Under the pieces are notes generated by a model. That model had not been told where the DNA came from. It ran no database searches and saw only the letters and a list, made by a program, of their open reading frames with translations. Below, piece by piece: positions 1 through 8,602 of a stretch of 50,885 nucleotides of DNA. Where the stretch lies: assembly GCA_035536185.1 (NCBI GenBank), contig DATLOM010000040.1, forward strand, positions 1 to 50,885, read 5' to 3'. This DNA comes from GCA-2861595 sp035536185 (GTDB lineage: Bacteria; Actinomycetota; Acidimicrobiia; Acidimicrobiales; GCA-2861595). The translations under genes and the position numbers were made by a program. The stretch's first letter is position 1. Each line of letters begins with the position of its first letter.

Positions 1-727
<727 letters not shown>

Positions 728-788
728 GGGATAACCTTGCCCGTGCTCGCTATGGAAGGCTCAAGGGAGTAGTCCCTTTCGAGCAAGA

Positions 789-909
<121 letters not shown>

Positions 910-921
910 TATTTCGAAGCG

Positions 922-949
922 CAAAGCCCCCCAGAGAGGGGGGGCTTTG
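922..949 (+). terminator. Terminator of the rRNA operon
   Basis: CAAAGCCCCCC (922-932) pairs perfectly with GGGGGGCTTTG (939-949) around a short AGAGA-type loop, directly after the 5S gene. Only a weak T-run follows (TTTGT). From here to about 1255 I see no confident gene start; the sequence is open in several frames because of its composition. Confidence 0.85.
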
Positions 950-1255
950 TCGCGCCCGGCTATTGTTCTTCACGTGGCCTCGCCTGATGATCCGGATCGG
1001 CGAGGACCTACGGACGAAAAGGCGCCCAGGGGGAGTATTGGGGGACAAAGGGGCGTCGCTTCGGCTGCACGCGGCGCGGTAAGACGAGGTAGTACGACTG
1101 ATCCGGCCAAGTCTCGGGCAGTTGGACTTGGCCAGCGCTCTGGCCGCGCTGGCACCGGCAGGCCGGATGGTGACGACGAACGGCCGCCGAGACGAACGAC
1201 TGGGGCACCCACTCGCAACGGGGGGCGTCCCCCGCCGCCGCGCGACGCCGGCGGA

Positions 1256-3043
1256 ATGGCCGGGAGGCGCTCAGGCGGGGACAACAGGCGCGGCGAAGGC
1301 ACGACGTCAGGACCCGTGGCCCGGGGCACGGGCCGCGGCGGAGCACGTCTCGATGCGCGAGAGGGCACCAACGGCAGAAGGCCACCTGCTGGCGAGGAGG
1401 CCAGGGAACGGCAGCCGGTGTGGGACCGCAGCCGTGGCAGCGAGCGACCGGGGTCTCGAGACGCGAGCGACCCACGGGGCAGGTCGAAACCGCCGGCACG
1501 ACGGGCCAACAGTCCGGCGGGGCGCGGGTTTCGGGACCGCAGCGGCGGCGCCAGCGGCACCGGTGACCGCCGGGCCAACAGTGCCGCTGGCCGCGGGTTT
1601 CCTGACCGCGGCGGCGCCGGCGACCGACGACCCAGCGGCACCGTGGGCCGCGGGTTTCCTGACGCCAGCGGCACCGGTGACCGACGGGCCAGCGGCGGGG
1701 CGGGGCGCGGGTTTCCGGACCGCGGCGGGACCGGTGACCGACGGGCCAGCGGCGGCGGCACCGGCACCGGTGACCCACGGCCCAGCGGCGGCGCGGGGCG
1801 TGGGTCTCCTTACGGCACCGGCACCGGTGACGGTGACCGACGGGCCAGCGGCGGGGCGGGGCGCGGGTTTCCTGACCGCAGCGGCGGTGCCGGCGCCACC
1901 GGGGAACGTCCTTCTGGGCGAAGTGGTGGACGTTCGCCTGTCGGTGGCACCATCGGCACCAGGGGCCGGCCGCCGGCCGGGGACCGACCGACCAGGCGCA
2001 CCGACCGCGAGCGATCGGCGACAGCGGGGCGCCAGCGTGATGAGCCGCCGAGCCGTCGTGGATGGGGGAGCGTGGCCCGCAAGGGAGCGCGGGTCGTGCT
2101 CGAGCCCGGTGACGGCCAGGACCGCCCCAGGGACTTCCAAGATCGCGACCGCGGCGGGAGTCTGGATCGTGAGCCGTGGGAGCCGGAGGTTTGGATCCGG
2201 GACGCTGATGCCGAGGGTGATCCTTCCAGCGCCAGGCGGGCTCGTCGTTCGACCGGCTCCGCCGGCGGCCGCCCCGGAAGGTCCCGACCCAGCCGCGTCG
2301 GCGGCGCCGGCGGCCGAACCAGGGACACCGACGGGCCCACCGGATCCCGCCGGCCCACCCGCGACAGCGGCCGATCCGTGGCTCAGCCTGGCAGGAGTGA
2401 CCGTTCCGCAGGAGCACGCACCGGTCCCGCCGCCGGCCAGACCTCGGCCAACGTGCGTACGGCCACGGCTGCCGCCCGCCAGCAGCGCCGTATCGCCGAG
2501 GCGGCCAAGGCGTACGAGGCCGACCGCTATGCCGACGTCCGCCGGCTCCTGAAGCCCCTGCTGATGGCCGGCGACCCCTCTCCCGAAGTCCGGGAGCTGC
2601 ACGGCCTCACCCTGTACCGCATGGGCAGGTGGGCCGACGCCATCGCCGAGCTGAGGGCCTTCGCCTCGGCGACCGGCTCCTACGACCAGCATCCGGTGCT
2701 GGCCGACTGCCACCGCGCCCTCAAGCGGTGGAAGGCGGTCGACGAGCTGTGGGAGGAGATCCGCGCCGCGTCCCCGGGGCCGGACGTGGTGGCCGAGGGC
2801 CGCATCGTCGCCGCCGGCGCCTTGGCCGACCGGGGCGACATCGGGGAGGCCCTGAAGTTGCTGGAGCGGGCGCCTTCGAACGTGAAGCGGCCGGCCTTGC
2901 ACCACCTGAGGCTGTGGTACGCCCAGGCCGACCTCTACGAGCGGGCCGGCGAGATCCCCAGGGCCCGTGAGCTGTTCCGGACGATCCTGCGCCACGACCC
3001 GAGCTTCGTCGACACCGCCGAACGTCTGGCCGCCCTCGAGTGA
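1256..3043 (+). CDS. TPR protein with a long Arg/Gly-rich disordered N-terminus
   Basis: The last 190 residues or so, from about nt 2470, form alpha-helical tetratricopeptide-like repeats (for example YRMGRWADAIAELRAF and AGEIPRARELFRTILRHDP). Such proteins usually act as binding scaffolds. Everything before that is low-complexity Arg/Gly/Ser/Pro sequence with a repeated GRGFPDR-SG-GDRR(A/P)SG unit. The position, upstream of a HAD phosphatase, tlyA, nadK and recN, matches the TPR protein Rv1691 of M. tuberculosis, which is only about 250 aa. The start is very uncertain: the frame is open back to a TTG inside the rRNA terminator, 1256 is the first ATG, no convincing ribosome binding site is seen, and a start as late as about 2350 is possible. 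The TPR part is secure; translation of the repeat region is not. Confidence 0.65.
   Translation: MAGRRSGGDNRRGEGTTSGPVARGTGRGGARLDAREGTNGRRPPAGEEARERQPVWDRSRGSERPGSRDASDPRGRSKPPARRANSPAGRGFRDRSGGASGTGDRRANSAAGRGFPDRGGAGDRRPSGTVGRGFPDASGTGDRRASGGAGRGFPDRGGTGDRRASGGGTGTGDPRPSGGAGRGSPYGTGTGDGDRRASGGAGRGFPDRSGGAGATGERPSGRSGGRSPVGGTIGTRGRPPAGDRPTRRTDRERSATAGRQRDEPPSRRGWGSVARKGARVVLEPGDGQDRPRDFQDRDRGGSLDREPWEPEVWIRDADAEGDPSSARRARRSTGSAGGRPGRSRPSRVGGAGGRTRDTDGPTGSRRPTRDSGRSVAQPGRSDRSAGARTGPAAGQTSANVRTATAAARQQRRIAEAAKAYEADRYADVRRLLKPLLMAGDPSPEVRELHGLTLYRMGRWADAIAELRAFASATGSYDQHPVLADCHRALKRWKAVDELWEEIRAASPGPDVVAEGRIVAAGALADRGDIGEALKLLERAPSNVKRPALHHLRLWYAQADLYERAGEIPRARELFRTILRHDPSFVDTAERLAALE
1510..1900 (+). 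repeat. Imperfect tandem repeats, about 50-70 nt per unit
   Basis: About seven degenerate units are recognisable by a core CGCGGGTTTCCTGACCGC followed by GGCACCGGTGACCGACGG. In the frame of the TPR gene each unit reads GRGFPDR, then Gly/Ser/Thr, then GDRR. Unit length varies, so the array has expanded and contracted in frame. Both strands are open in several frames here. Confidence 0.8.
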
Positions 3044-3067
3044 CGGGCGCCGACGGTCTGATTCCTG

Positions 3068-3181
3068 ACCGCGGCCACTGGTCCCGCGCCCTCCACTGAA
3101 CCGCGGCCACTCACCACACAGGTCTCGCGCCCTGCACTGACCCACCGCCACTCACCACACAGGTCTCGCCGCCCTCGACTG
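3068..3181 (+). repeat. Three-copy intergenic direct repeat
   Basis: Three imperfect copies lie between the TPR gene and the ssb-like gene: 3068-3099, 3100-3140 and 3144-3181. Copies 2 and 3 share CCACTCACCACACAGGTCTC; copy 1 lacks the middle part. No coding potential or hairpin stands out. Confidence 0.75.
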
Positions 3182-3318
3182 CCGGCTGCCTGTCGGACCG
3201 CCCACCAGAGCGGCCCACCCCTGTCTAGCGGGCTCGGCCATCCGGTCACACCCCGGCGGTAAGGTTGATCCCACGCACTTCCCCCTGCGTGGATTCCGTA
3301 CAGCAGGAGGAGTGTGTG

Positions 3319-3675
3319 ATGAATGTCGTTGTGCTGCAGGGGAGCCTCACCCGGCCCGCCGAGCTTCGTTCGCTGCCGTCGGGCGACAGCCTCGTCGGCC
3401 TGGAGGTGACCATTCCCCGAGCGGAGGGGGGGAAGGCGGAGAGCGTGCCGGTGGTGTGGCCGGATGCGCCGGCGGCGGCGGCCGACCTCGACGTGGGGGA
3501 GAAGGTGGTGGTCGTGGGCCGGGTCCGCCGGCGGTTCTTCCGGAGCGGCGGCGCCACCCAGAGCCGTACCGAGGTGGTGGCCGACGTCGTGGTGCAGGCT
3601 CGCAAGAACAAGCGGGCTCGGACCGTGGTCGCTCAAGCCGTGGCCCGCTTGGACCCCGACAGCATCGGCCGTTGA
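3319..3675 (+). CDS. Short single-stranded DNA-binding (OB-fold) protein
   Basis: 118 aa. The N-terminus MNVVVLQGSLTRPAELR followed by the LVGLEVTIPR strand matches the SSB/PriB OB-fold, which binds single-stranded DNA, and the order of strands (GEKVVVVGRVRRRFF) continues the fold. It lacks the flexible tail and acidic C-terminal tip that replicative SSB uses to recruit partners, so it is probably a secondary SSB and not the main one. The ATG at 3319 is preceded by AGGAGG, which settles the start; an in-frame GTG lies one codon upstream. It stands alone, with a repeat-bearing spacer upstream and a convergent DUF1015 gene downstream. Confidence 0.85.
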   Translation: MNVVVLQGSLTRPAELRSLPSGDSLVGLEVTIPRAEGGKAESVPVVWPDAPAAAADLDVGEKVVVVGRVRRRFFRSGGATQSRTEVVADVVVQARKNKRARTVVAQAVARLDPDSIGR

Positions 3676-3736
3676 CCGGTGACGGCGATGCCCAGGTTGA
3701 CAGGCGGCGCCGGTCGTGCGGCTGGCCGGCGGTGGA

Positions 3737-4975
3737 TCAGTCGAGGGAGCGGAACACCATTCCGGTGCGCGGCTTGGGATAGAAGAAGGTCGTCTTGGGC
3801 GGCATTCTCTCGCCGCCTGCTGCGATGGCTGCGATCTGGGCCACCGTGGCCGGGCGAAGGAGAACACCGGCCTGGGCTTCTCCCGCCGCCACCGCGTCCA
3901 CGACGTTGCCCACGCCATGTTGGAACCGGAGATCGTGGGGCTCCAGGTCGGCGAGGGCCACGTCGAGGCGGCTGGAGTCGAGGTCGTGGGCGGCGGCGCC
4001 CTCGGTGGCCGGGAGAGGGCGAAGGAGCCAGGTGCCCTTGCCTGTCACCAGCCCGAGAGCGCCAGCCTGCTTCATGCGCGCCGGCATGGTCTCGTCGGCG
4101 GGCGTGGTGGCCATCATCTCGAAGTGGGAAGCGAGCACGGTCGCCAGCGCCCTCTCGTCCGCCAGACCCGACAGGAGACGGTGGATGGGGCGCACGTCCA
4201 ACTGATCCTCAGCCAGCTCCACCACGTAGGCCATCACCGCGCCCGCGCCCGTTCCCGCACCGGCGGCGTTTCCGGGAGCGGCCGCGCCGCCGCCCTCCGC
4301 CTGGGCGCATTCGTCCCGGTAGGCGAGGGCCGTCTCGTAGCGGTGATGGCCGTCGGCGATCAGCACCGGCGCCGAGGCCACCACCTCGGTGATCGCCTGC
4401 ACGATCCCCGGCTGGGATGTACGCCACAGCCGGTGGTGGACGCCCTCCTCGTCGGTGGCCTTGGCGTCCGGCGGCCCCGGCACCTCGCAGAGGGCGGAGA
4501 GCCCAGATGCCGTGGACAGCCCCCACACCGGTGACAGGTTGGCCCGGCAGGCCCGGAGAAGGTCGAGGCGGTCGGCCTTGTCCTTGGCCGTGGTCTGTTC
4601 GTGGGGGAGCACCCCACCCTCGCCCGGACGCGTCAGCTCGAGGGCGCCGATGATCCCGGTGGTCTGGCGCTGAAGACCGTCCTCGCCCTGGAAGCCCATC
4701 CGGTACACGTAGAACGACGGCTCGGGATCGGCGGCGACCACGCCCGAGCGCTGCCACTCGGCCCATATCCGTGCCGCGGCGCGGTACTTGTCGCCGGCAT
4801 CGGCGTCCTCCTCGGGCAGGGGCACCTCGACGCGAACGGCGTTGCACTCGTCGGACTTGGCGAGGCGCTCGCGATCGGAGGGCGAGATCACGTCATACGG
4901 TGGGGCCACCAGTGAATCGAGGCGGCCGCCGGCTACGGCGTAGCGCAGGCCGGGAAAGGGGTGGAAGCGGGGCAT
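3737..4975 (-). CDS. DUF1015 family protein
   Basis: 412 aa. It starts MPRFHPFPGLRY and continues with LVAPPYDVISPSDRERL and LIADGHHRYETAL, the hallmark blocks of DUF1015, a widespread bacterial family without an established biochemical role. The His-rich GHHRYE block suggests a catalytic or metal site, but this is inference. The frame stays open upstream, but the conserved N-terminus fixes the start at the ATG at 4975. It is transcribed divergently from the HAD phosphatase gene, with only 28 nt between the starts, so the two promoters must overlap the neighbouring genes. Confidence 0.9.
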   Translation of the reverse strand: MPRFHPFPGLRYAVAGGRLDSLVAPPYDVISPSDRERLAKSDECNAVRVEVPLPEEDADAGDKYRAAARIWAEWQRSGVVAADPEPSFYVYRMGFQGEDGLQRQTTGIIGALELTRPGEGGVLPHEQTTAKDKADRLDLLRACRANLSPVWGLSTASGLSALCEVPGPPDAKATDEEGVHHRLWRTSQPGIVQAITEVVASAPVLIADGHHRYETALAYRDECAQAEGGGAAAPGNAAGAGTGAGAVMAYVVELAEDQLDVRPIHRLLSGLADERALATVLASHFEMMATTPADETMPARMKQAGALGLVTGKGTWLLRPLPATEGAAAHDLDSSRLDVALADLEPHDLRFQHGVGNVVDAVAAGEAQAGVLLRPATVAQIAAIAAGGERMPPKTTFFYPKPRTGMVFRSLD

Positions 4976-5003
4976 GGACGATGCGTAGCACGGTGGCGGC
5001 CAC

Positions 5004-5762
5004 ATGACGTGGGCTCTGGACCTGGACGGGGTGATCTGGCTCGGAGACGACCTGATCCGCGGCTCCGCTGCCGCCGTCGCCGCTCTGCGTGACCTGGGTG
5101 AGAGGGTGGTCTTCCTAACCAACAACTCCAACAAGGCGGTGGGCGACTACGTGGCCAAGCTCGAGCGGATGGGCGTGGCCACCTCGGACGAGGAGGTCGT
5201 TACCTCCGCCCAGGCTGCCGCGTCGCTGCTGGAACCCGGGACCACGGCGCTGGTTTGTGCCGGCCCCGGGGTCGTCGAGGCCCTGACCGAGAGAGAGATC
5301 GAGGTCGTGACGTCCGGGCCGGCGGATGCCGTCGTCGTGGGCTGGCACGAGGAGTTCGACTACGACCGCCTGAACGCCGCCGCCGCCGCCGTGATGAACG
5401 GTGCCCGCCTGGTGGGCACCAACGACGACGCCACCTATCCCACGCCCAACGGCCTGATCCCCGGAGGGGGGGCCCTTCTGGCCGCGGTTGCCTACGCCAG
5501 CAGTTCGGTGGCCGAGGTCGCGGGAAAGCCCAACCCGGCCATGGTGACGCTCGTCGAATCACGGGTCGGGGCGGTGAGCGACCTGGTCGGCGACCGCCCC
5601 GACACCGACGGCCTCCTGGCCGGTCGGCTCGGCGCCCGGTTCCACCTGGTTCTCTCCGGCGTGACCAAAGAGGCCGATCTTCCGGTGGATCCCGAGCCGG
5701 ACACCGTGGCCCCCGATCTCGCCACCGTCCTCACCCAGAGGGGATCAGTGCCGGATCAGTAG
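5004..5762 (+). CDS. HAD-superfamily phosphatase, NagD type
   Basis: 252 aa, full length for the NagD-like class IIA HAD family, which hydrolyses small phosphate esters. Motif I is ALDLDGVIWLGD with the nucleophile Asp near residue 6. Motif II is FLTNNSNK, motif III GKPNP with the catalytic Lys, and motif IV VGDRPDTD. The position matches Rv1692, a phosphatase of the same family. The physiological substrate cannot be read from the sequence. Its stop overlaps the 3' end of the convergent rhomboid gene by 7 nt. Confidence 0.93.
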   Translation: MTWALDLDGVIWLGDDLIRGSAAAVAALRDLGERVVFLTNNSNKAVGDYVAKLERMGVATSDEEVVTSAQAAASLLEPGTTALVCAGPGVVEALTEREIEVVTSGPADAVVVGWHEEFDYDRLNAAAAAVMNGARLVGTNDDATYPTPNGLIPGGGALLAAVAYASSSVAEVAGKPNPAMVTLVESRVGAVSDLVGDRPDTDGLLAGRLGARFHLVLSGVTKEADLPVDPEPDTVAPDLATVLTQRGSVPDQ

Positions 5763-6523
5763 CGGGGCCAGCTGGTGGTCTCGAGCTGGCGCTCCGTGGT
5801 GCCGGCGGCGCGCCAGACCAGGCCGACGGCGACGCCGAAGACGAATCCGCCGACGTGGGCCATCCAGGCCACGCCAGAGCTCGGACTGATGAAGAACTGC
5901 GATATCAGCCAGATGCCGAGCAGCCACTTGGCGGCCACGTCCCGGAATAACACGAAGAACCCCAGGAAGATCAAGGACCGGATCCTCACGTTCGGGTACA
6001 GCACGAGGTACGCGCCCATCACGCCGGCGATGGCGCCAGACGCCCCCACCACCGGCAGGGTGCTGTCGGGCTGCACCAGGATGTGGGCGGCGGTGGCGGC
6101 CAGACCGGCAGCCAGGTAGAACACGAGATAGACGACGTGGCCCTTCTTGTCCTCGATGTTGTTGCCGAAGATCCACAGGAACAGCATGTTGCCGCCGAGG
6201 TGGAGCCAGCTGCCGTGGAGGAACATCGAGTAGAGCACGGCGAGAAACACCGACTTGCCGCTGAACAGCGAACGGCCGAACGGCTGCGCCTGGCACGAGG
6301 TGCCGTCGCCGACCTGCACCGTCTGGCGCACCTCCTCCACGGTGAGCGGGCGACCGTTCACCACTTCGCAGGGAATGGCGGCATGCTTGAAGCTGAACGT
6401 GGCGTCCTCGACGCCCTGGTCCCTCGGCTGCACGAAGGCGAAGATGGCCACGCAGGCGGCAATGAGCACGATCGTGACGATCGGCGCCCTCGTGGTCGGG
6501 TTCTCGTCCTTCAGCGGGATCAC
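5756..6523 (-). CDS. Rhomboid-family intramembrane serine protease
   Basis: 255 aa with about six to seven hydrophobic segments. The rhomboid features are present: HGSWLHLGGNMLFLWIFGNN in the second helix region, the nucleophile motif GASGAIAG, and the partner His in HVGGFVFG. It would cleave membrane-spanning substrates within the bilayer. The segment after the first helix (about residues 33-80) is an extracytoplasmic loop with two Cys. It lies on the opposite strand to its neighbours and interrupts the Rv1692-Rv1693-like order, so it looks like a lineage-specific insertion. Confidence 0.93.
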   Translation of the reverse strand: MIPLKDENPTTRAPIVTIVLIAACVAIFAFVQPRDQGVEDATFSFKHAAIPCEVVNGRPLTVEEVRQTVQVGDGTSCQAQPFGRSLFSGKSVFLAVLYSMFLHGSWLHLGGNMLFLWIFGNNIEDKKGHVVYLVFYLAAGLAATAAHILVQPDSTLPVVGASGAIAGVMGAYLVLYPNVRIRSLIFLGFFVLFRDVAAKWLLGIWLISQFFISPSSGVAWMAHVGGFVFGVAVGLVWRAAGTTERQLETTSWPRY

Positions 6524-6574
6524 GGGGCTCGGACGCTACCGGGGGGGTGTGCGGGCAGGGGTACGATTGCCGCT

Positions 6575-6934
6575 GTGACCCAGGGCGATACCTTCAAGCG
6601 GTACCTCGATGCGGGGATGGCCCTGGGCCAGATGACCAGGGATCGGGCCGAAGCCATCGTGCGTGAGCTGGTCAAGGCGGGCGAGGTGCAGCGCGAGCAC
6701 GCCCAGGAGCGCGTCGAGGAGCTGGTCGAGCGCGGTCGTAAGGGCAGCGACGCCCTCATCGAGACGGTGCGCAAGGAGGTGGCCAAGCAGCTGGCCGCCA
6801 TGGGCGTGGCCACCAAACAGGACCTGGCTGCCCTCGAGGCCCGGTTGGCGGCGTCGCCCGAACCCAGCCCTCCGGCGGACGACGCGGCGCCGTCCGCCCC
6901 CGAGAAGCCGGTGGACGAGCCGGGGTCCGGCTGA
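6575..6934 (+). CDS. Small coiled-coil protein (Rv1693-like position)
   Basis: 119 aa from the GTG at 6575. The first 85 residues are strongly helical and charged (LVKAGEVQREHAQERVEELVERG), typical of phasin-like or polyhydroxyalkanoate-regulator-like coiled coils. The tail is Pro/Ala/Asp-rich and probably disordered. Directly before tlyA in M. tuberculosis is the small hypothetical gene Rv1693; I place this as the positional counterpart without claiming sequence homology. The function is unknown. Its stop overlaps the probable CTG start of tlyA. Confidence 0.8.
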   Translation: MTQGDTFKRYLDAGMALGQMTRDRAEAIVRELVKAGEVQREHAQERVEELVERGRKGSDALIETVRKEVAKQLAAMGVATKQDLAALEARLAASPEPSPPADDAAPSAPEKPVDEPGSG

Positions 6935-6963
6935 CCGGTCGCCGGCGCCTGGACGCCGAGCTC

Positions 6964-7749
6964 GTGCGCCGAGGACTGGCGTCCAGTCGCGAACAGGCCC
7001 GGATCGTGGTGGGTGAGGGCAACGTCCTGGTGGGCGGGGCGCCGGCGGTGAAGCCGTCCCGCCTCGTGGCGCCCGGAGAGCCGGTGGTGGTGCTGGGCCC
7101 GCCCCCCCGGTTCGTCGGTCGCGGCGGCGAGAAGCTGGCCGCCGCCCTCGACTTCTTCGGTCTCGACGTCACCGGCCGGTGGGCTCTCGATGCCGGCGCC
7201 TCGACCGGCGGGTTCACCGACTGCCTCCTGCAGCGGGGGGCCCGCCACGTCACCGCCGTGGACGTCGGCCACGGGCAGATCCACGAGCACCTCCGCTCCG
7301 ACCCCCGCGTCACCGTTCGCGAGCGCACCGACATCCGCCGCTTCGTCCTGGGCCCGCCGGCGGAGCTGGTGGTAGCCGATCTGTCCTTCATCTCCCTGAC
7401 CAGCGTCGCCGAATCCCTCGTCGCGACCAACGCGGCCCCGCACGCCGATGTGGTGGTTCTCGTCAAGCCCCAGTTCGAGGCAGGTCGCTCGGAGGCGTCG
7501 AAGGGCAAGGGCGTGATCAGGGACGCGGCAGTGTGGCGCCGGGCCCTCGAGAACGTGTCGTCCGCGCTCGAAGCCCGCGGAGCGGCGATGATGGGGGCCA
7601 TGGTCTCGCCCCTCACCGGGGCGGCCGGGAACGTGGAGTTCCTGGCCCACCTCGAAGCTCACGCCGGCCGCGCCCGCCGGCCGGTTGTCGACCTCGACGC
7701 GCTGGTCGACTCCGCGACCAACTCCTCTACCGGCGGTCCTGAGGCCTGA
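6964..7749 (+). CDS. tlyA: TlyA family 16S/23S rRNA 2'-O-methyltransferase
   Basis: TlyA 2'-O-methylates C1409 of 16S and C1920 of 23S rRNA and thereby gives sensitivity to capreomycin in mycobacteria (family knowledge). The SAM-binding motif ALDAGASTGGFTD, the following VTAVDVGHGQI, and VKPQFEAGR with a catalytic-type Lys are all present. The GTG at 6964 removes the first helix of the S4 RNA-binding domain. In-frame codons from CTG 6931 read LTGRRRLDAELVRRGLASS, a typical TlyA start, and would overlap the previous stop as CTGA. The real start is therefore probably CTG 6931. It is followed by nadK after 1 nt. Confidence 0.93.
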   Translation: MRRGLASSREQARIVVGEGNVLVGGAPAVKPSRLVAPGEPVVVLGPPPRFVGRGGEKLAAALDFFGLDVTGRWALDAGASTGGFTDCLLQRGARHVTAVDVGHGQIHEHLRSDPRVTVRERTDIRRFVLGPPAELVVADLSFISLTSVAESLVATNAAPHADVVVLVKPQFEAGRSEASKGKGVIRDAAVWRRALENVSSALEARGAAMMGAMVSPLTGAAGNVEFLAHLEAHAGRARRPVVDLDALVDSATNSSTGGPEA

Positions 7750-7750
7750 A

Positions 7751-8602
7751 GTGGCCGCCGTCGCCATCTTCCCCCATCAGTTCCGCCCACAGGCGCTCGA
7801 GCTGGCCGAACGGGCCATCGCCTGGTTGGAGGCCAGGGGCCACGAGGTTCGCCTGCCGGAGGAGGAGGGCCGGTTCCTCGGATTCGGCGGGTACTGCTGG
7901 CCGCGCGACAAGCTGGTGGAAGGGCTGGAACTGGCCGTCAGCCTGGGGGGTGACGGCACGATGCTCCACACCGTCGACCAGGTCGCCGACGCCGGCGTGC
8001 CGGTGCTGGGTGTGAACGTCGGCAACCTCGGCTATCTCACCGAGGTCGAGCCTGCCGACCTCGAGAGCGCACTCGATCGCTTCTTCGCCGGGAACTGCCA
8101 GCTTCAGGCCCGCATGACCCTGGCCGTGGCCGTAGAGGGCCCCGACGGCGGCCTCGCCCGCACGGCTCTCAACGAGGCCGTGCTCCAGAAGACGGCATCG
8201 GGCCACACCGTCCGCCTGGCCATAGAGGTGAACGGCCAACCGTTCTTCACCTGCGCGGCGGACGGGTTCATCATCGCCACGCCCACCGGGTCGACGGCCT
8301 ACAACTTCTCGGCTCGCGGCCCCGTCGTCTCCCCGCGCCACCGCGCCATCGTCCTCACGCCGGTGTCGCCCCACACGCTGTTCGACCGCTCCGTCGTGCT
8401 CAACTCCGACGACTCGGTGCGGCTCGAGGTCCTCGAGCACCGCGCGGCCGAGCTGGTCGTCGACGGAGCAAACCTCGGCCCGCTCAGCCCCGGCCACAGC
8501 GTCACCTGCTCGGCAGGGGCCCACGATGCCCGCTTCGTGTCCTTCGGCGGGCGGGACTTCCACCAGATCCTCAAGGACAAGTTCAAGCTGGCGGACGGCT
8601 GA
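7751..8602 (+). CDS. nadK: NAD kinase
   Basis: 283 aa. It phosphorylates NAD to NADP. The motif LGGDGTMLHT (GGDGT) is the ATP/catalytic signature, LNEAV the NE motif, and TPTGSTAYNFSARGP the third conserved block. The GTG at 7751 begins VAAVAIFPHQFRP directly at the first strand; further upstream codons lie within tlyA and add nothing conserved. The stop overlaps the recN start as TGATG, indicating coupling. Gene order tlyA-nadK-recN is the actinobacterial standard. Confidence 0.96.
   Translation: MAAVAIFPHQFRPQALELAERAIAWLEARGHEVRLPEEEGRFLGFGGYCWPRDKLVEGLELAVSLGGDGTMLHTVDQVADAGVPVLGVNVGNLGYLTEVEPADLESALDRFFAGNCQLQARMTLAVAVEGPDGGLARTALNEAVLQKTASGHTVRLAIEVNGQPFFTCAADGFIIATPTGSTAYNFSARGPVVSPRHRAIVLTPVSPHTLFDRSVVLNSDDSVRLEVLEHRAAELVVDGANLGPLSPGHSVTCSAGAHDARFVSFGGRDFHQILKDKFKLADG

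Noticed and set aside
947..1255. Start of the TPR gene at the TTG at 947
   Set aside because: That codon is part of the rRNA terminator stem and has no ribosome binding site.
1307..3151. Long minus-strand frame opposite the TPR gene
   Set aside because: Repetitive Ala/Gly/Pro/Arg translation with no recognisable domain; a by-product of GC-rich repeats, while the plus strand ends in a real TPR domain.
3068..3181. CRISPR array
   Set aside because: Only three imperfect copies, adjacent without uniform spacers, and no cas genes.
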